Of a stretch of 64,000 nt of DNA, positions 22,328 to 32,593 are shown piece by piece. The stretch is from Adenophora triphylla var. japonica (Eukaryota; Streptophyta; Magnoliopsida; Asterales; Campanulaceae). How positions within the stretch are numbered: the first letter of the stretch is position 1; every line of letters begins with the position of its first letter. The notes beneath the pieces are model-generated. The model ran no database searches, was not told where the DNA came from, and was given only the letters and a program-made list of their open reading frames with translations. The stretch covers positions 42,038-106,037 of the forward strand of contig JAFEMH010006992.1 in the NCBI GenBank assembly GCA_022495995.1, read 5' to 3'. The translations under genes were made by a program, and so were the position numbers.

Positions 22328-24273
22328 TATTTTCTTGTGTCAAGATTGGGATTGGGATTAGCAGGACTGTAGTTCTCCAGTGGCCTTATCATACTGGTTT
22401 TGAGCAGTCCATTGTAAACCTCTTCCGTAGTCATTCCCAAGTCATCGAATTTTCGTTGCTGCTTTGGTTGGAATCTCTCACCATTAGGTCCGTTATTACC
22501 TCCTCCTTGTAGATTACTGATGATGTTGTCCTTAGCTACCTCTCTTCCCTTCAGTGCCATGGCAGAGACTGGGTTAGTTGTCCGGTACCTGAATCCTCCA
22601 CTTCCATTGCCACCACTAGCATTCACACTCAGAGTTTGATTAAAAAGCCTATTCTCACTGCGAGCACCCATTCCGATCATTTCCCTGAGATCTGGGTACC
22701 AACCTTTTCCGATGGCCTCCCTTAGCACCGGCTTCACGTATGACAAGAAGATATCTTTCTGATCCTAAAGAGGAATGGGCTCCGACACTTCGTTAAGCTT
22801 GGCATTCCACCGCTTATAGAATTCTGTGATCGACTCGTCATCATTCTGAATGGTCCCCACTAAGTCGTCTCGGTTGGTACGCCATTCCAGATTGCCTCTA
22901 TACTTCTCCAAGAAAGTCTTTGTGATCTGGCTCCAGGTGGAGCGGCATTCTTGCTTGAGATCCAAGAACCAAGTGAGCGCAGGTCCTTTCAAAGTCAGAT
23001 GAAAATGAGACGCCATAAACTCGGGCGTGCAGCCCATCGCCCCCATTGTCATGACATATGTATCTACATGAGTCTTTGGGCAGGTCATGCCATCAAAATC
23101 CATCTTCGGCATCTTGAACTTATGTGGCAGGGGTGTTACTTGAGCCGGGTCCACCTCCTTTAGACAACTAGAACCCATAGTCAATCTATCGATTTGCTGC
23201 TGCATCTGCTTCAATAAAGCTGTCACTTCTGGAGTCAAACCCGGAATCTGGGGAATAGCAGGAGCCACTGTTGAGGACGACACTGGGAACTCAGGAGCAG
23301 ATCTAATGGGCAAAGCAGTTGAAGGAAGACCAAAAGTACTGGGGATATTGATATTGCTATCCAACAAACTAATTGAGCTGGGGATCCTGTTCCCATACAT
23401 GTCATAACCATTGAACTGAACACTGGGATTCTGGGGACTGAACTACACTGACTGACCTCCAAACTGACCAAGTGTATAAAATTCGGTACTGATGCAAGGA
23501 GCTGAATACGGGGTGGAACCGTATAGGTGTTGGGTGAGAGGAGAGCAAACTACGGGCTGAGGAAAGTTGCCTTGGAGCTGAGACTGCGGATACTGTGGAA
23601 TATTGTCTTGACAAATCTGCCTCCCTGAAAGACGATACTGACCATTCTGTTGCAGATTAGGCTGACCACACTGATAACTGTCGGGGTATATATTGAACTG
23701 GGGTTGGGGGTAACTTGCTTGGAACTGAGATCCGTACTGAACCTGCGGTGCTGGGGCATTGGGAGCTGGAGAGGAAGTAAGATTGAAGAAGTTCGATGGT
23801 TGGTTACCGCTCTTGCTAAGACCCTGCTGAGCAACTTGATTGTACACTTGAGAGGATGGGGGAGGAAACCTTCCTTGGGCATTCACAATCATTCCCGGAG
23901 ATGGCATTTGATCGGGGCGCGGGGCATAGCTCACTGGAGGAGGCATAGCATTGTAGCTGGGCTGAGTAAGCTGAGCAGGAGAAACAGATCCAATCTCATT
24001 GTTACCTTCTTCAGTGATTTCTTCGTAAAAGTCGTCCTCTCGATGAAGCAATGCGATTCCCCGGGCTCTCATGGCCTCAACAAAGCGGTTATGAGCTTCT
24101 TCTTCTCGGGCCTTGGCATTCTGAGCCAACAGGCGGGCCTTACGTTCTCTGGCCAAAGTGGCTTCCAAAGTTATCCTCAACTCATCTGCAGACATATCAT
24201 TCAAACCTGGTTGACCCATCGGACCCGAACCTCCAGCAAACTGAGCAGCGAACATATCACCATTCCCGGCCAT
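22183..24273 (-). pseudogene. gag: Tat-2 gag
   Basis: ATG at 24273 (MAGNGDMFAAQFAGG) chosen because the sense-strand frame further upstream lacks ATG and Tat-3 gag starts similarly (MAESQVSAGLG). Order: an Ala/Glu/Arg-rich helix (ITLEATLARERKARLLAQNA), a long Pro/Gln-rich stretch, a capsid core (FHLTLKGPALTWFLDL, SITEFYKRWNAKLNEV), and a zinc-type CRFHQF motif. Two nonsense codons in the same frame (23443-23445 and 22765-22767, both TAG where CAG fits) and the frameshift near 22310 break it. Gag forms the particle and packages RNA. Confidence 0.85.
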
Positions 24274-24498
24274 ATCTGATTCTGCACTGACTAATGCTTC
24301 GGAAACTGCTTGAACTTCTTTGACAACCCGGACCAAACGAGCTCCCGGAACAGATGATCGGACCCAACTCGCCGTAGCTGCAGGGGTAGATACGAGTTTA
24401 TAAGGTATGGGAGGAAGAAGACTTTTGAGGAAATACGGGAAAGGGAAAGGAAAAGGAAAAGAGGGACAGACTCGCGCGAACAATTTATTTATCTTCAA

Positions 24499-25572
24499 GT
24501 ATAAATCTATGATTTAAATCCTAAGAACGGTTGGGAAAGGAGAAGTCTTTATTTACGCAAACTACACCTTGGGAAAGCCTAGGGACGCATCATTCAAATT
24601 ACACTAAATTCTTTATATTTTAAATTAATAATAGGTAATGATACCTAACCAAGACCTAACACTATGTGAGACGAATGAGTGGTCCAAATTTCTGGGGAAA
24701 TTTGGGCAGCATAACGGGTAATCTCGAAGAAATTCCAAGAAAAATCCGGCATGACCTCTCGTCGGTGCACGGTGACAATGCGACATGATCTCTCGTCTAG
24801 GACATGCCACGGGAGTGACATGTCCCCACATGAATCCATGTTGCATTGGCAACATGCCCACAAGGTGTGAGGTTTTGGGGAAGGTATGAGGACCTATCGT
24901 AAATTTCAAAAACAATTCATTTTGGTGTGATTAAAACGTTGTATCAAAACCAACCGTGGGTAAGGTTTAAGTGTGGCGCCACCTATAACACGCTAGAGGG
25001 ATGGGTTTGACATTAGGCGCTCAAGCGTAGGCGAATATTATCACCGTCCGCGATGCCGTCAATCGCACCCGAGGGTTCTAAATCTATGTGGTGTAGTGTG
25101 CGGATGACTATATTCTTTTATTTACGAAAAATCAAAAAAAAATATTTTATTTATTTACTTTAAAAGAAAAAGAGAAAACTCACACACTCTCATAGGGAAC
25201 AAAAGGGGAACAACAATCAACTGAGCAAACTTTTGATTCAAGGGACTGCCCTCAAACCAGCACCTGAAACATGTCCAGTGACCATTCCTGTCGCGTGACA
25301 CAGGACAGTAAAGAACAAAGCTTTCGCACGACTGGGATAATCACTGAACCAGAATCTCTGCAAAACTGGGATTAGTCCCTGCCTCTCCTTGGCAAGGGAT
25401 AAAGCAAACCAATAAAGCATAAAAACAAAGCCACAAGAAGCAAACAAAAGGCACACAAGTCGTAAATTCTCATAAAAATGCATGTATCGCACAAGATTAT
25501 CAAGGATGCACATAAGATGAATACATTAGATGTCTAAGTGAACGAAAGCATGACCCTCTTAGTTTTGAAAAC
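24499..25572 (-). other. Tat-2 leader (5' UTR), without a recognisable primer site
   Basis: No gene. Contains on the - strand: TGTCGCGTGACA palindrome near 25289-25300, a segment shared with the Tat-3 leader (GCGGACGGTGATAATATTCG near 25042), the CGGTTGGTTTTGA motif (about 24950), and an AGAGGTCATGCCGGATTTTT unit also found in Tat-3 and Tat-5. The bases directly after the 5' LTR (GTTTTCAAAACTAAGAGGG) do not contain TGG or any tRNA-Arg complement, unlike Tat-3, Tat-4 and Tat-5. Confidence 0.6.
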
Positions 25573-27171
25573 TGAATGTACGCTTGCCCGAAATGAAAAA
25601 AAATAAAAATATAAAGGAGTCGCCACGCCATGCTTTAGAGGTGCACTTTGAAAAACCTTTTGAAAGAGAATGGGTCCGGGGGTCAGGTTACGTGTTGGGA
25701 AGAACCGAGAGTTCACCCAACACGCCTCGTCCGTAGATGAGTCTTTCTAACTTTAGACATCCAAATAATTCAAAAAAATGTGCAAACAATGATAATTGGA
25801 CAAGTGCGATAAACATGAATTTTATTGAACAAATGAGATTATTACAACTTGTAGACCAATTGATCAGGGAGGCCACATCCCATTACAGCAAGGGGAACAG
25901 ATTACAACTGAACCCAAGTCATCTGCAAAGGACCACTTATGTCACGTGATGCAGGACTCCTCATGTCCAATTGTGTCGCATGACACAAATAATCACCTTG
26001 CAGATACTTACAACACTCAGATTACAGAAAGACCAATGAACATAAAAGCACAATTATAAACTAGATCTGAACATTAAAACAACATAATCACACCAACTGA
26101 ATGATAAACTAACTATCTAACAACTTACAACTGAAGGTTGATCCCTGCAGATGGGCACGATGTGTCGCGTGACACAGGACTCCTCATGTCCAAATGTGTC
26201 GCGTGACACATGTTTACTATCTGCAGGAACCTTACAATTGAGAAACAAATTCAACAGATGCCAAATTAAATCAATCAATTATACCAGAACAAATCAGAAT
26301 AACATGAATCAGATATGAATCAACCAAAGGAGTGTGGATATGGGAGATCCACACTCCCTTGACATCCAAATTGCAATTAGAAATAGATCACATCATGAGC
26401 ATGCAATTGGACTTAAGTAAACAACGATTTAAACAGAGAGATTGCAGTTGCCACTTGATAATCTGAGGCAGATGGAGCCTGATTAAGTGGAGAGGAAGGA
26501 TGCACAATGAAACAAATAGATAAGAGAGAGAGAGAGAGATGTTACCCTTGTAGTCCTCAACTTCCACAGCAAGTTAGGTGCAAAAGCCTTCGATTCAGCT
26601 TCTGAAGTGGAGATCTAGACACGAACTGAGAGTTGGATTGGGGTCTTCAAGGTGTTTGGGGAAGTAAGAGGGTAATTGGGTAGGAGATGTGTGAAGAATG
26701 AGAGAATTGGAGGGGAATTGGTTGGTTTTTGGTGTGAGAGGAGGAGAGAGAGAGATTCTGGGTTGATTTCTGTAGAGTGACGTTAGGGAGTGGAAATTGG
26801 GATCCAGAAATGAGAGGGGTAGGGTCTTATTTATAGCTGCTGATCATGGTCACCTTATGTCGCACGGCACTCTGTAACCACTTTCCAAGGCTTCGAGTTG
26901 TCGCGTGACAGGAGGTGCCACCAACCGTTTTTGGCGCCAAATCTGGTTCTGGAACATTCTGGATAATACCCAAAAAGTCCAAAACAGATTTATTCCCTTT
27001 AGGTCCCTTGGCATGAGCAAAGTACAAAAAAGTACTTCCTTCGCGTAAAACTTATGAAATGTTTCCGAAAGTCTCGGAATAGACCGAGAATTTACCAAAA
27101 TGCCCCTCAAAGCAATTTTATTACATTAAAATGCACCTAAAAGGATCGCGAATTGGATTGGCGTACTTACA
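25573..27171 (-). repeat. Tat-2 5' LTR
   Basis: Mirrors 11446-13047 end to end. TATA box on the - strand at 26828-26835 (TATTTATA on +). U5 on the left part holds two palindrome-bearing stem-loops equivalent to those of Tat-1 (about 25920-26000 and 26143-26227). Confidence 0.95.
26828..26910 (-). promoter_or_regulatory. Tat-2 5' LTR promoter
   Basis: Reading on the - strand: TGTCACGCGACA (26910-26899), GCCGTGCGAC (26868-26859), then TATAAATA (26835-26828). The proximal palindrome ends 23 bp before the TATA box. Equivalent to 4458-4539. Confidence 0.7.
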
Positions 27172-27176
27172 ACTCC
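27172..27176 (+). repeat. Target-site duplication, right copy (Tat-2)
   Basis: ACTCC directly after the terminal ACTTACA of the right LTR; identical to 11441-11445. Confidence 0.9.
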
Positions 27177-27784
27177 AGTCAACCCCAAATTGATTCCAGA
27201 CCCTAATCAGTGTTTTTCCATAGTTAAAGTAACCTTATATTAGTGTTAGATAAGCTTGGTGGCTTGTCCACCCCCTTTTTAAGAGACAATCTGACCAGGA
27301 TGTCCTGTGTCGTATGACTGACCCTCTTTTGAGGAGGTCTTGTGTCGTACGACACCCAAGGTCCCTGGACAGACTGTCTCATCTTTTCCTTGTAATTTAA
27401 GTTCATTAATTGTAAGGGTGTGGCCCCCATTTTAAAGGCTCACAAGTTGTATCTCTTTTTATTATCATTAATGAAATCCAATTTATATGCCTTGATTGTT
27501 GACACGATTCGCACACACATAGAATAAGTTATATTGTCTTTGCTTGATTGAAAGTCTCGAAAGAGGCAACATGGGTGAGCTCTATATTCTCTTCCCACGT
27601 CGTAACTTGACCCCCGGACCCAACTAAATGTTTATGGTTTCTCAATATTTTCCTTAAAACGGAGTGGCGACTCCCATTTTATTAAAGCCGCGTTCATTCC
27701 CGTTCCTTTTCGAAATCATCAATTAAAACCTCTTTTTTTCAAACCTCCCATGCGTTTTTCGGCATGTGGATCGGGGTATGTTCA
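27177..27784 (+). repeat. Tat-3 5' LTR, right part (U5)
   Basis: Resumes the LTR interrupted at 11445 and ends GGGGTATGTTCA just before the primer site. A stem-loop spans 27283-27380: arms GAGACAATCTGACCAGG and CCTGGACAGACTGTCTC pair at 15 of 17 positions and enclose GTCGTATGAC and GTCGTACGAC. The layout is the same as the U5 stem-loops of Tat-1 and Tat-2, with unrelated arm sequences. Confidence 0.85.
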
Positions 27785-27785
27785 G

Positions 27786-27803
27786 TGGCGACTCCGCTGG
27801 GGA
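27786..27803 (+). promoter_or_regulatory. Tat-3 primer-binding site (tRNA-Arg)
   Basis: TGGCGACTCCGCTGGGGA, one base after the LTR end. It is the complement of the 3' end of a plant tRNA-Arg (…TCCCCAGCGGAGTCG plus CCA), the primer used by Ogre/Tat elements. The same site is at 57266-57283 and, with one mismatch, at 51934-51951. Confidence 0.85.
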
Positions 27804-29222
27804 AATGTTTTAAATTGAGTTTCTAAAAACCAATTTTGTTAGAGGGTCTAACTTTCTTTAATCAACTTGGATAATTTTCTCATTCTTTTTGTGTATGATT
27901 CGTGTCATTGTGTGCTCCTATGTGCTTTGCCATGCCTACCTGCTTTTATGCCTTGGTGTGTTGATGTTTGGTGGTGGAATTATCCTCCCTTCCCCTCTGG
28001 TTGTTTGTCTGATCTCTGCTGGTGAGATGTCCTATGTCGGACGACATCCCAGTTCTGGGGAAGTCCTGTGTCGGACGACAAAGGAAGGCAGTGCAGGGCA
28101 GTTTCAGTTGGTGATCTAAACAGTTGGTGGTTTGAACAGTTTGGGGCAGTCCTCTTTTGTCATGCTTTTGGGCTTACTCTTTTGACTTTCTTCTTTTTGC
28201 ATACTTATAATTATTGCACTTCGAAAATTCTTTTTACAAAAAAAAACAAAAGGTTTTTAGAAATCACCTTCACACTACTCGCACACTACCCGCACATAGA
28301 GTTAGAACCCTTGGAGTGTACGGATGGCATTGCGGACGGTGATATGTCTCGCCTACGCTTGAGTACCTAAAGCCCTCTCGGCCTATAGAGTGTTAGGAGC
28401 CACACATGTCCGTGACACACTTTTTTCCGTGACCGGTTGGTTTTTGGCAAAAATACTTTTCAAAACATTTTCAAACTCGATTTTCAAAATTTTCTCACAA
28501 AGTTCGAGTCATACTTCGTTTCCAAAGTCTCGGCGTACCCTCCCTCTTCATGTCGAAATCACGACATGACTTAACGTGAGTACATGTCAAAATTTTGACA
28601 TGTCTCGACGTAGGTACATGTCGATTTCTCGACTTGGCTTCGCAAGAAATCATGATGAGTTTTCGACATGTACTAACGCGAGATCATGTCGAATTCTTGA
28701 CACGTACTAATGAGAGGTCATGCTGAAATTTCGCCATGACGAGAGGTCATGCCGAAATTTCGCCATGATGAGAGGTCATGCCGGATTTTCGACTCAAAGT
28801 GAGGAGAGGTCATGCCGAATTTTTTCCAGGATTTTACCTGCGAATTGCGGTCTCGTACATTCATATGTACTTTCGACCTTCTCTCCTCTCGAGTCAAGAC
28901 ATTGTTGACTTGAACTTGGTTTTGGAAATCTTGAGTTTGACTTGTTTTGACTTGTATGCCCCTTAGGTTCGCTCTAGTTCAAAATAGGTTAGAATGCGAA
29001 AAAGAAGGTGTCCCCCTTTTCCAACCATTCTTAGGATTAATAAAAATTGTTTTTATTTAAACTTTTAATAGGGCATATGCATGAGTCCGTCCTAAGCCTA
29101 TCCTCTCCCGTACCTAAAACAGTTCTCTCCCCCTTATAGCGAGCAAGTATTGGGTCAGAGTTCCGGGTGGTCGGTTAATCAGTTTCTCTCCAGTCAAAGA
29201 TTCACTTCCAGCAGTCTCAGAA
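27804..29222 (+). other. Tat-3 leader
   Basis: No gene recognised. From left to right: two GTCGGACGAC palindromes (about 28037-28048 and 28070-28080), a segment shared with the Tat-2 leader (GCGGACGGTGATATGTCTCG near 28333), the CCGGTTGGTTTTTGGC motif (about 28433), the hairpin array 28549-28830, and the gag start. Confidence 0.6.
28549..28830 (+). repeat. Leader array of about nine 20-nt imperfect palindromes
   Basis: A series of units of the form CATGTCR-N8-YGACATG or CATGCCG-AAATTTC-GCCATG, separated by about 10-15 nt. The best is the perfect 20-bp palindrome CATGTCAAAATTTTGACATG at 28583-28602. The right part becomes a 29-bp direct repeat beginning GAGAGGTCATGCCG. Single related units exist in the leaders of Tat-2 (about 24745-24765) and Tat-5 (58055-58082). 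Confidence 0.75.
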
Positions 29223-29848
29223 ATGGCAGAATCGCAAGTTTCAGCAGGTTTGGGTCAGGATTCGGGTATGGATCCAACTCAGAGTCAGAATGTCAGTCAA
29301 GGTTTGTTGCTTCCAAGTTCTCAGTATCAGCAGGGTAAGTCTCATGGTCTTCACTTCCAGGGTAACACCCAGTATCAGGGTCAGCATCCTCACTCCGGGA
29401 ATCAGTTCAGCCAGGATGGACTTCTACCGTTTCCTTCTAATAATCTTCAGAAACAACCCCGTACTCGACTGCTAGGGCCCTGCTTTGGAATCAAATGTCC
29501 TTCACTCCCACCATGGCTCCCATTCGGCAAAAGGTGCCAACACCCGAGTCACCTCCAAAGATGATTCAGAAGAAGAGAGAAAAGCAGCGCTTTGATGATG
29601 TGGGGATGCCTATAAAGGAATTCTTTGAAATCTTAGCAAGCGGAGGACTTGTCCAGCCATTGGTGAATTATAGCCTTGTTCGTTGCAGTCCCAAGTTGGA
29701 CGCTCGCAAGTTTTGCCTCTATCACCAGTATCCGGGCCATGACACCAATGATTGCACTCTCCTAAAAGTGCTCATTCAAAAGCTTATAGATGAAGGGAAG
29801 ATTGAGAAGGGTCCTTACCCCAGTGTTGTCACCAATCCTTTTTCGTGA
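29223..29848 (+). pseudogene. gag: Tat-3 gag, internally deleted
   Basis: ATG at 29223 (MAESQVSAGLGQDSGMDP) followed by a Gln-rich region. A frame change near 29470-29495 leads into 29495-29848, which carries the linker and zinc end (KFCLYHQYPGHDTNDCTLLK, then VLIQKLIDEGKIEKGP). Compared with Tat-2, the capsid core (about 180 residues) is missing. Stops in a TGA after NPFS. It can be at most a partial Gag, so the element is probably non-autonomous. The tail is almost identical in pattern to the Tat-1 tail at 1-216. Confidence 0.8.
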
Positions 29849-30740
29849 TATCGGCTGAGTTCAAGAGCCCCTCCCATCTGAAGACAGAGAAGTCAGTCAG
29901 TCAGCATCATAGGTTCTAGAGTGTCCTTTACGTTGTCATCTAGTCTGTCAAGTCCAAGATGGACCAGTCTTTTCTTTCAATGGTAAAAATCTTTGTTTCT
30001 CTTCTTGCTAGACTCGAGACATCACTAACACACCCCACGTTACACTTAATTGAAATGGTCTTATTCCACATGATCACTTGTGCTGCTTAACCAATAATTC
30101 TTTGAAATGATTAATATTTAAATTGATCAAAGTAAGAAAATCAACTGATATCTTTCTCAAATTGGGGCTTACCAACTCCCCATCTTGCATCTCATATGCT
30201 CACACCTCTTTCATCATCCTCATTATTTCGTTGCTCGATGAATTTGCATGAATCTTTTCTCATTTAAAGTTTAAGCAAGCAATGAAGACTTAATTTCGTT
30301 TAGGTCATCCGGTTGGGACTGCGGTTGAAGCCTTTCACCCTAGGGAAGCCATTACCTCACCATCACCAAAAAATATCCTTTCATTTCGTGATCGACGTGT
30401 TTTGAAACCATGTCTAGCCATCATCTGTTCTCCATGCTAAGAGAAGTCCAAGCAAGGCCAAGAAGTCAGCTTCGAGAGTCGGCGATGCATAAAATACTCA
30501 AGTTATCAAAAGAAGGACTTTAGATCCTCACATTTCAGCAAGATTCCTCAACTTCTCAAGAGGTTTATCAAAAGAAGGACTTTATATCCTCACAGCTCAG
30601 CAAAAAAAAAAGAGTTCCCAACTTCTCAAGAAGCTCTCCAATGTTAAAAGAAAAGGAGCCTGAATCCTTACGAGTTTGCCAAAAGTTCTCAATAGCTTGG
30701 GTTTTTTCTCTCACCAATACCTAAACCAATCCCAAGCCGT

Positions 30741-30929
30741 CCTCTCAATTTTAGAGGATATTCCCATTACCATTACCCTTGCCTTTGGCCAAAGCCAAGA
30801 TTGACCTCTCATTCTTAGAGGCAATCAATCTCCTCGCCGTAGATTTCCCAAACACATCCCTGCAAGCCAACCTCTCATCTTTAGAGGTTCAGTCAGTAAA
30901 AGGCCTAGCCGACCTCTCATTTCAAGAGG
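30741..30929 (+). repeat. Array of four 17-nt mini-hairpins (Tat-3)
   Basis: At 30741-30757, 30805-30821, 30871-30887 and 30913-30929, each 17 nt with CCTCT and AGAGG arms (fourth copy CCTCTCATTTCAAGAGG). Same number, order and length as 1097-1304 in Tat-1; loops differ by a few bases while arms are kept. Confidence 0.7.
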
Positions 30930-31328
30930 TCACGATGCAATCAATTTTCCAAATCACTCGATGGCCGATTGAAGCCCGGAAACCCAGCCGCAGTTCCTAC
31001 CGGATAGCAGTTTCATTCTAATATCCTCGAGAGCTAAATCAAATTAATGCTTCATTGCTTGCTTAAATTGGAATCTAATCCATATTGGTTCAAAATCCTC
31101 GATCTACGATTGAGCAAATTCAATCCATTCATTGGGCACTTCATGTGAGCATATTTCATTTCTCTTCCGCAAACACTTGCTGTGGATGTCCCACTGGGAC
31201 TTCGCATCCGTGTCTTTCATCGACACTCCAGGAGGACATGTTTTTCAATCTCCAAATCCTCAAAATACTCAAAGGTCCTCAGATCCTCGAATTTCAACGT
31301 TCATTCTCTTTTCAATCGGGATAAGCCT

Positions 31329-31393
31329 GAACTACGGCGACCTGAGCTCCTCCCAAGGAGGGGAACGTAGGCAACCATAACTGGTCCGGTCGA
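31329..31393 (+). other. Conserved block A, Tat-3
   Basis: GAACTACGGCGACCTGAGCT then CAAGGAGGGGAACGTAGGCA and ACCATAACTGGTCCGGTCG. One difference from Tat-1 restores CGTAGG. Confidence 0.65.
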
Positions 31394-32072
31394 AATCACA
31401 AACAAATCTCAGAAAATCCGATCTCCTCAAGGGCCGTCCCTATACACAAATCCATCTTTCATAATTTGATTCTTGATATCAATTAGTTTTCTCCTTGTGA
31501 TTAATCAAAATATTTGTTCATATCAGGATTAGTGGTTGAATAACCTGAACATCAATAAAGGGTTTCTAGCAGCCTTGTGATCATCATGAATAAGACAGGT
31601 TTTCAAATGTCTCGAAATGTCTTCTCTCTTTACATTCTAGGAATAAAGAGCCAAACACTGTCTTTCTGTCAGCAGGGGCCTCCATACACTTTTCCACACC
31701 TTATTGTGCTTATACTCTCTCAAAAGAGTCAAACCCAAAAGCGAGTGTGTTACACAAATTCGGGATCCATTCCTACTTTTTGAAAGATGTGCCCCTGCAC
31801 GTGTATATTTCCGAGTCTAGGACTGATTGACTAAGGTCTGAAAATATGGGTGTCTCCTTGGCCGCGTGATGATTCTGCCTGTAATGGGACTGCATTGGAT
31901 CTCTCATCATAACGTTCCCTTTTGGGCCAAATGTTGGATCTTGGGGCTAGTTTTGGGGTTGAGGATCGATGTTGGAGCTACTGTGACTGCTGGAAGTTCC
32001 CTTTTTGCGAATCTGTCCTTTTATAATTGCTGGGGCATACTGTCCAAGAAACTCTGCTTTTTGGACTGTCTA

Positions 32073-32157
32073 TGTCGTACGACAGGGGATGACTCCAGAT
32101 GTCCTGTGTCGTCCGACACAGGACTCCCCATCAGTCCTGTGTCGTCCGACACAGGAG
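32073..32157. other. Cluster of three long palindromes (Tat-3)
   Basis: TGTCGTACGACA at 32073-32084 and two near-perfect 22-24 bp palindromes at 32101-32124 and 32134-32157, both centred on GTGTCGTCCGACAC with CCTGT/ACAGG flanks. They are of the family used in the Tat-3 LTR promoter. No TATA-like box follows on either strand, so this is not a promoter copy in the obvious sense. Confidence 0.7.
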
Positions 32158-32593
32158 TTCCCACCAGACATCAGCAATTGCTACATCTGCAGCAGTCCAC
32201 CGGTGACCCAATGCTTGCCCAAACCTGTCCAAACCTATTCAAAAGCATCCCAAAACAGTACATATACACTCCCCCTTACACACCAAACACATGGGAGAGG
32301 ATTTGGCATAACAAATACACCCACAAATACACAAATAACACCCAATACATCACAAACCACAAAAAGCACCAAATCCCAACAAATGTCATTCTTTTTTGCC
32401 TTTTTGTGGGACAGACTAATGCATATGAACAAATGAGTTCATATACCATTAGGAGAATACTTTAGTCGCTAAGCTACAAAGTACAAAGAATATTGTTTTA
32501 CAAATTCAAAAGCAACAAAATAGTGCATGCATTGTTTTTTCTCCCTTTTTCTCCCTAAAAGTCCTAAAGCATGATAAAAGGGGGCCGCCATAA

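Larger units (their letters stand above)
11446..27171 (-). mobile_element. Tat-2: near full-length Ty3/gypsy Tat element, 15.7 kb
   Basis: Two LTRs of 1602 and 1599 bp in the same orientation are flanked by a perfect 5-bp duplication ACTCC. On the - strand, from the right: 5' LTR, leader, gag, protease, RT, RNase H, second (archaeal-type) RNase H, integrase. Between integrase and the 3' LTR lies an oppositely oriented DUF7745-like gene, then a tandem array and polypurine tract. Dual RNase H is the hallmark of the Tat (Ogre/Retand) clade, which is also known for extra sense or antisense frames after pol. The perfect target duplication and closely similar LTRs suggest a fairly recent insertion, but the coding region has many breaks and no primer-binding site is visible. 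Confidence 0.95.
29849..32593 (+). other. Tat-3 non-coding region after gag
   Basis: 29849-31860 corresponds in order to Tat-1 217-2300. A 60-65 bp direct duplication lies at about 30505-30640 (AAAAGAAGGACTTTA units). It contains the mini-hairpin array (30741-30929), block A (31329-31393) and the palindrome cluster (32073-32157). No conserved coding frame. The last part is the 3' flank of the oppositely oriented PMD-type gene. Confidence 0.55.

Noticed and set aside
28549..28830. Possible CRISPR-like array
   Set aside because: Plant nuclear DNA, units are palindromes with irregular short spacers, no cas genes; it is a retrotransposon leader.
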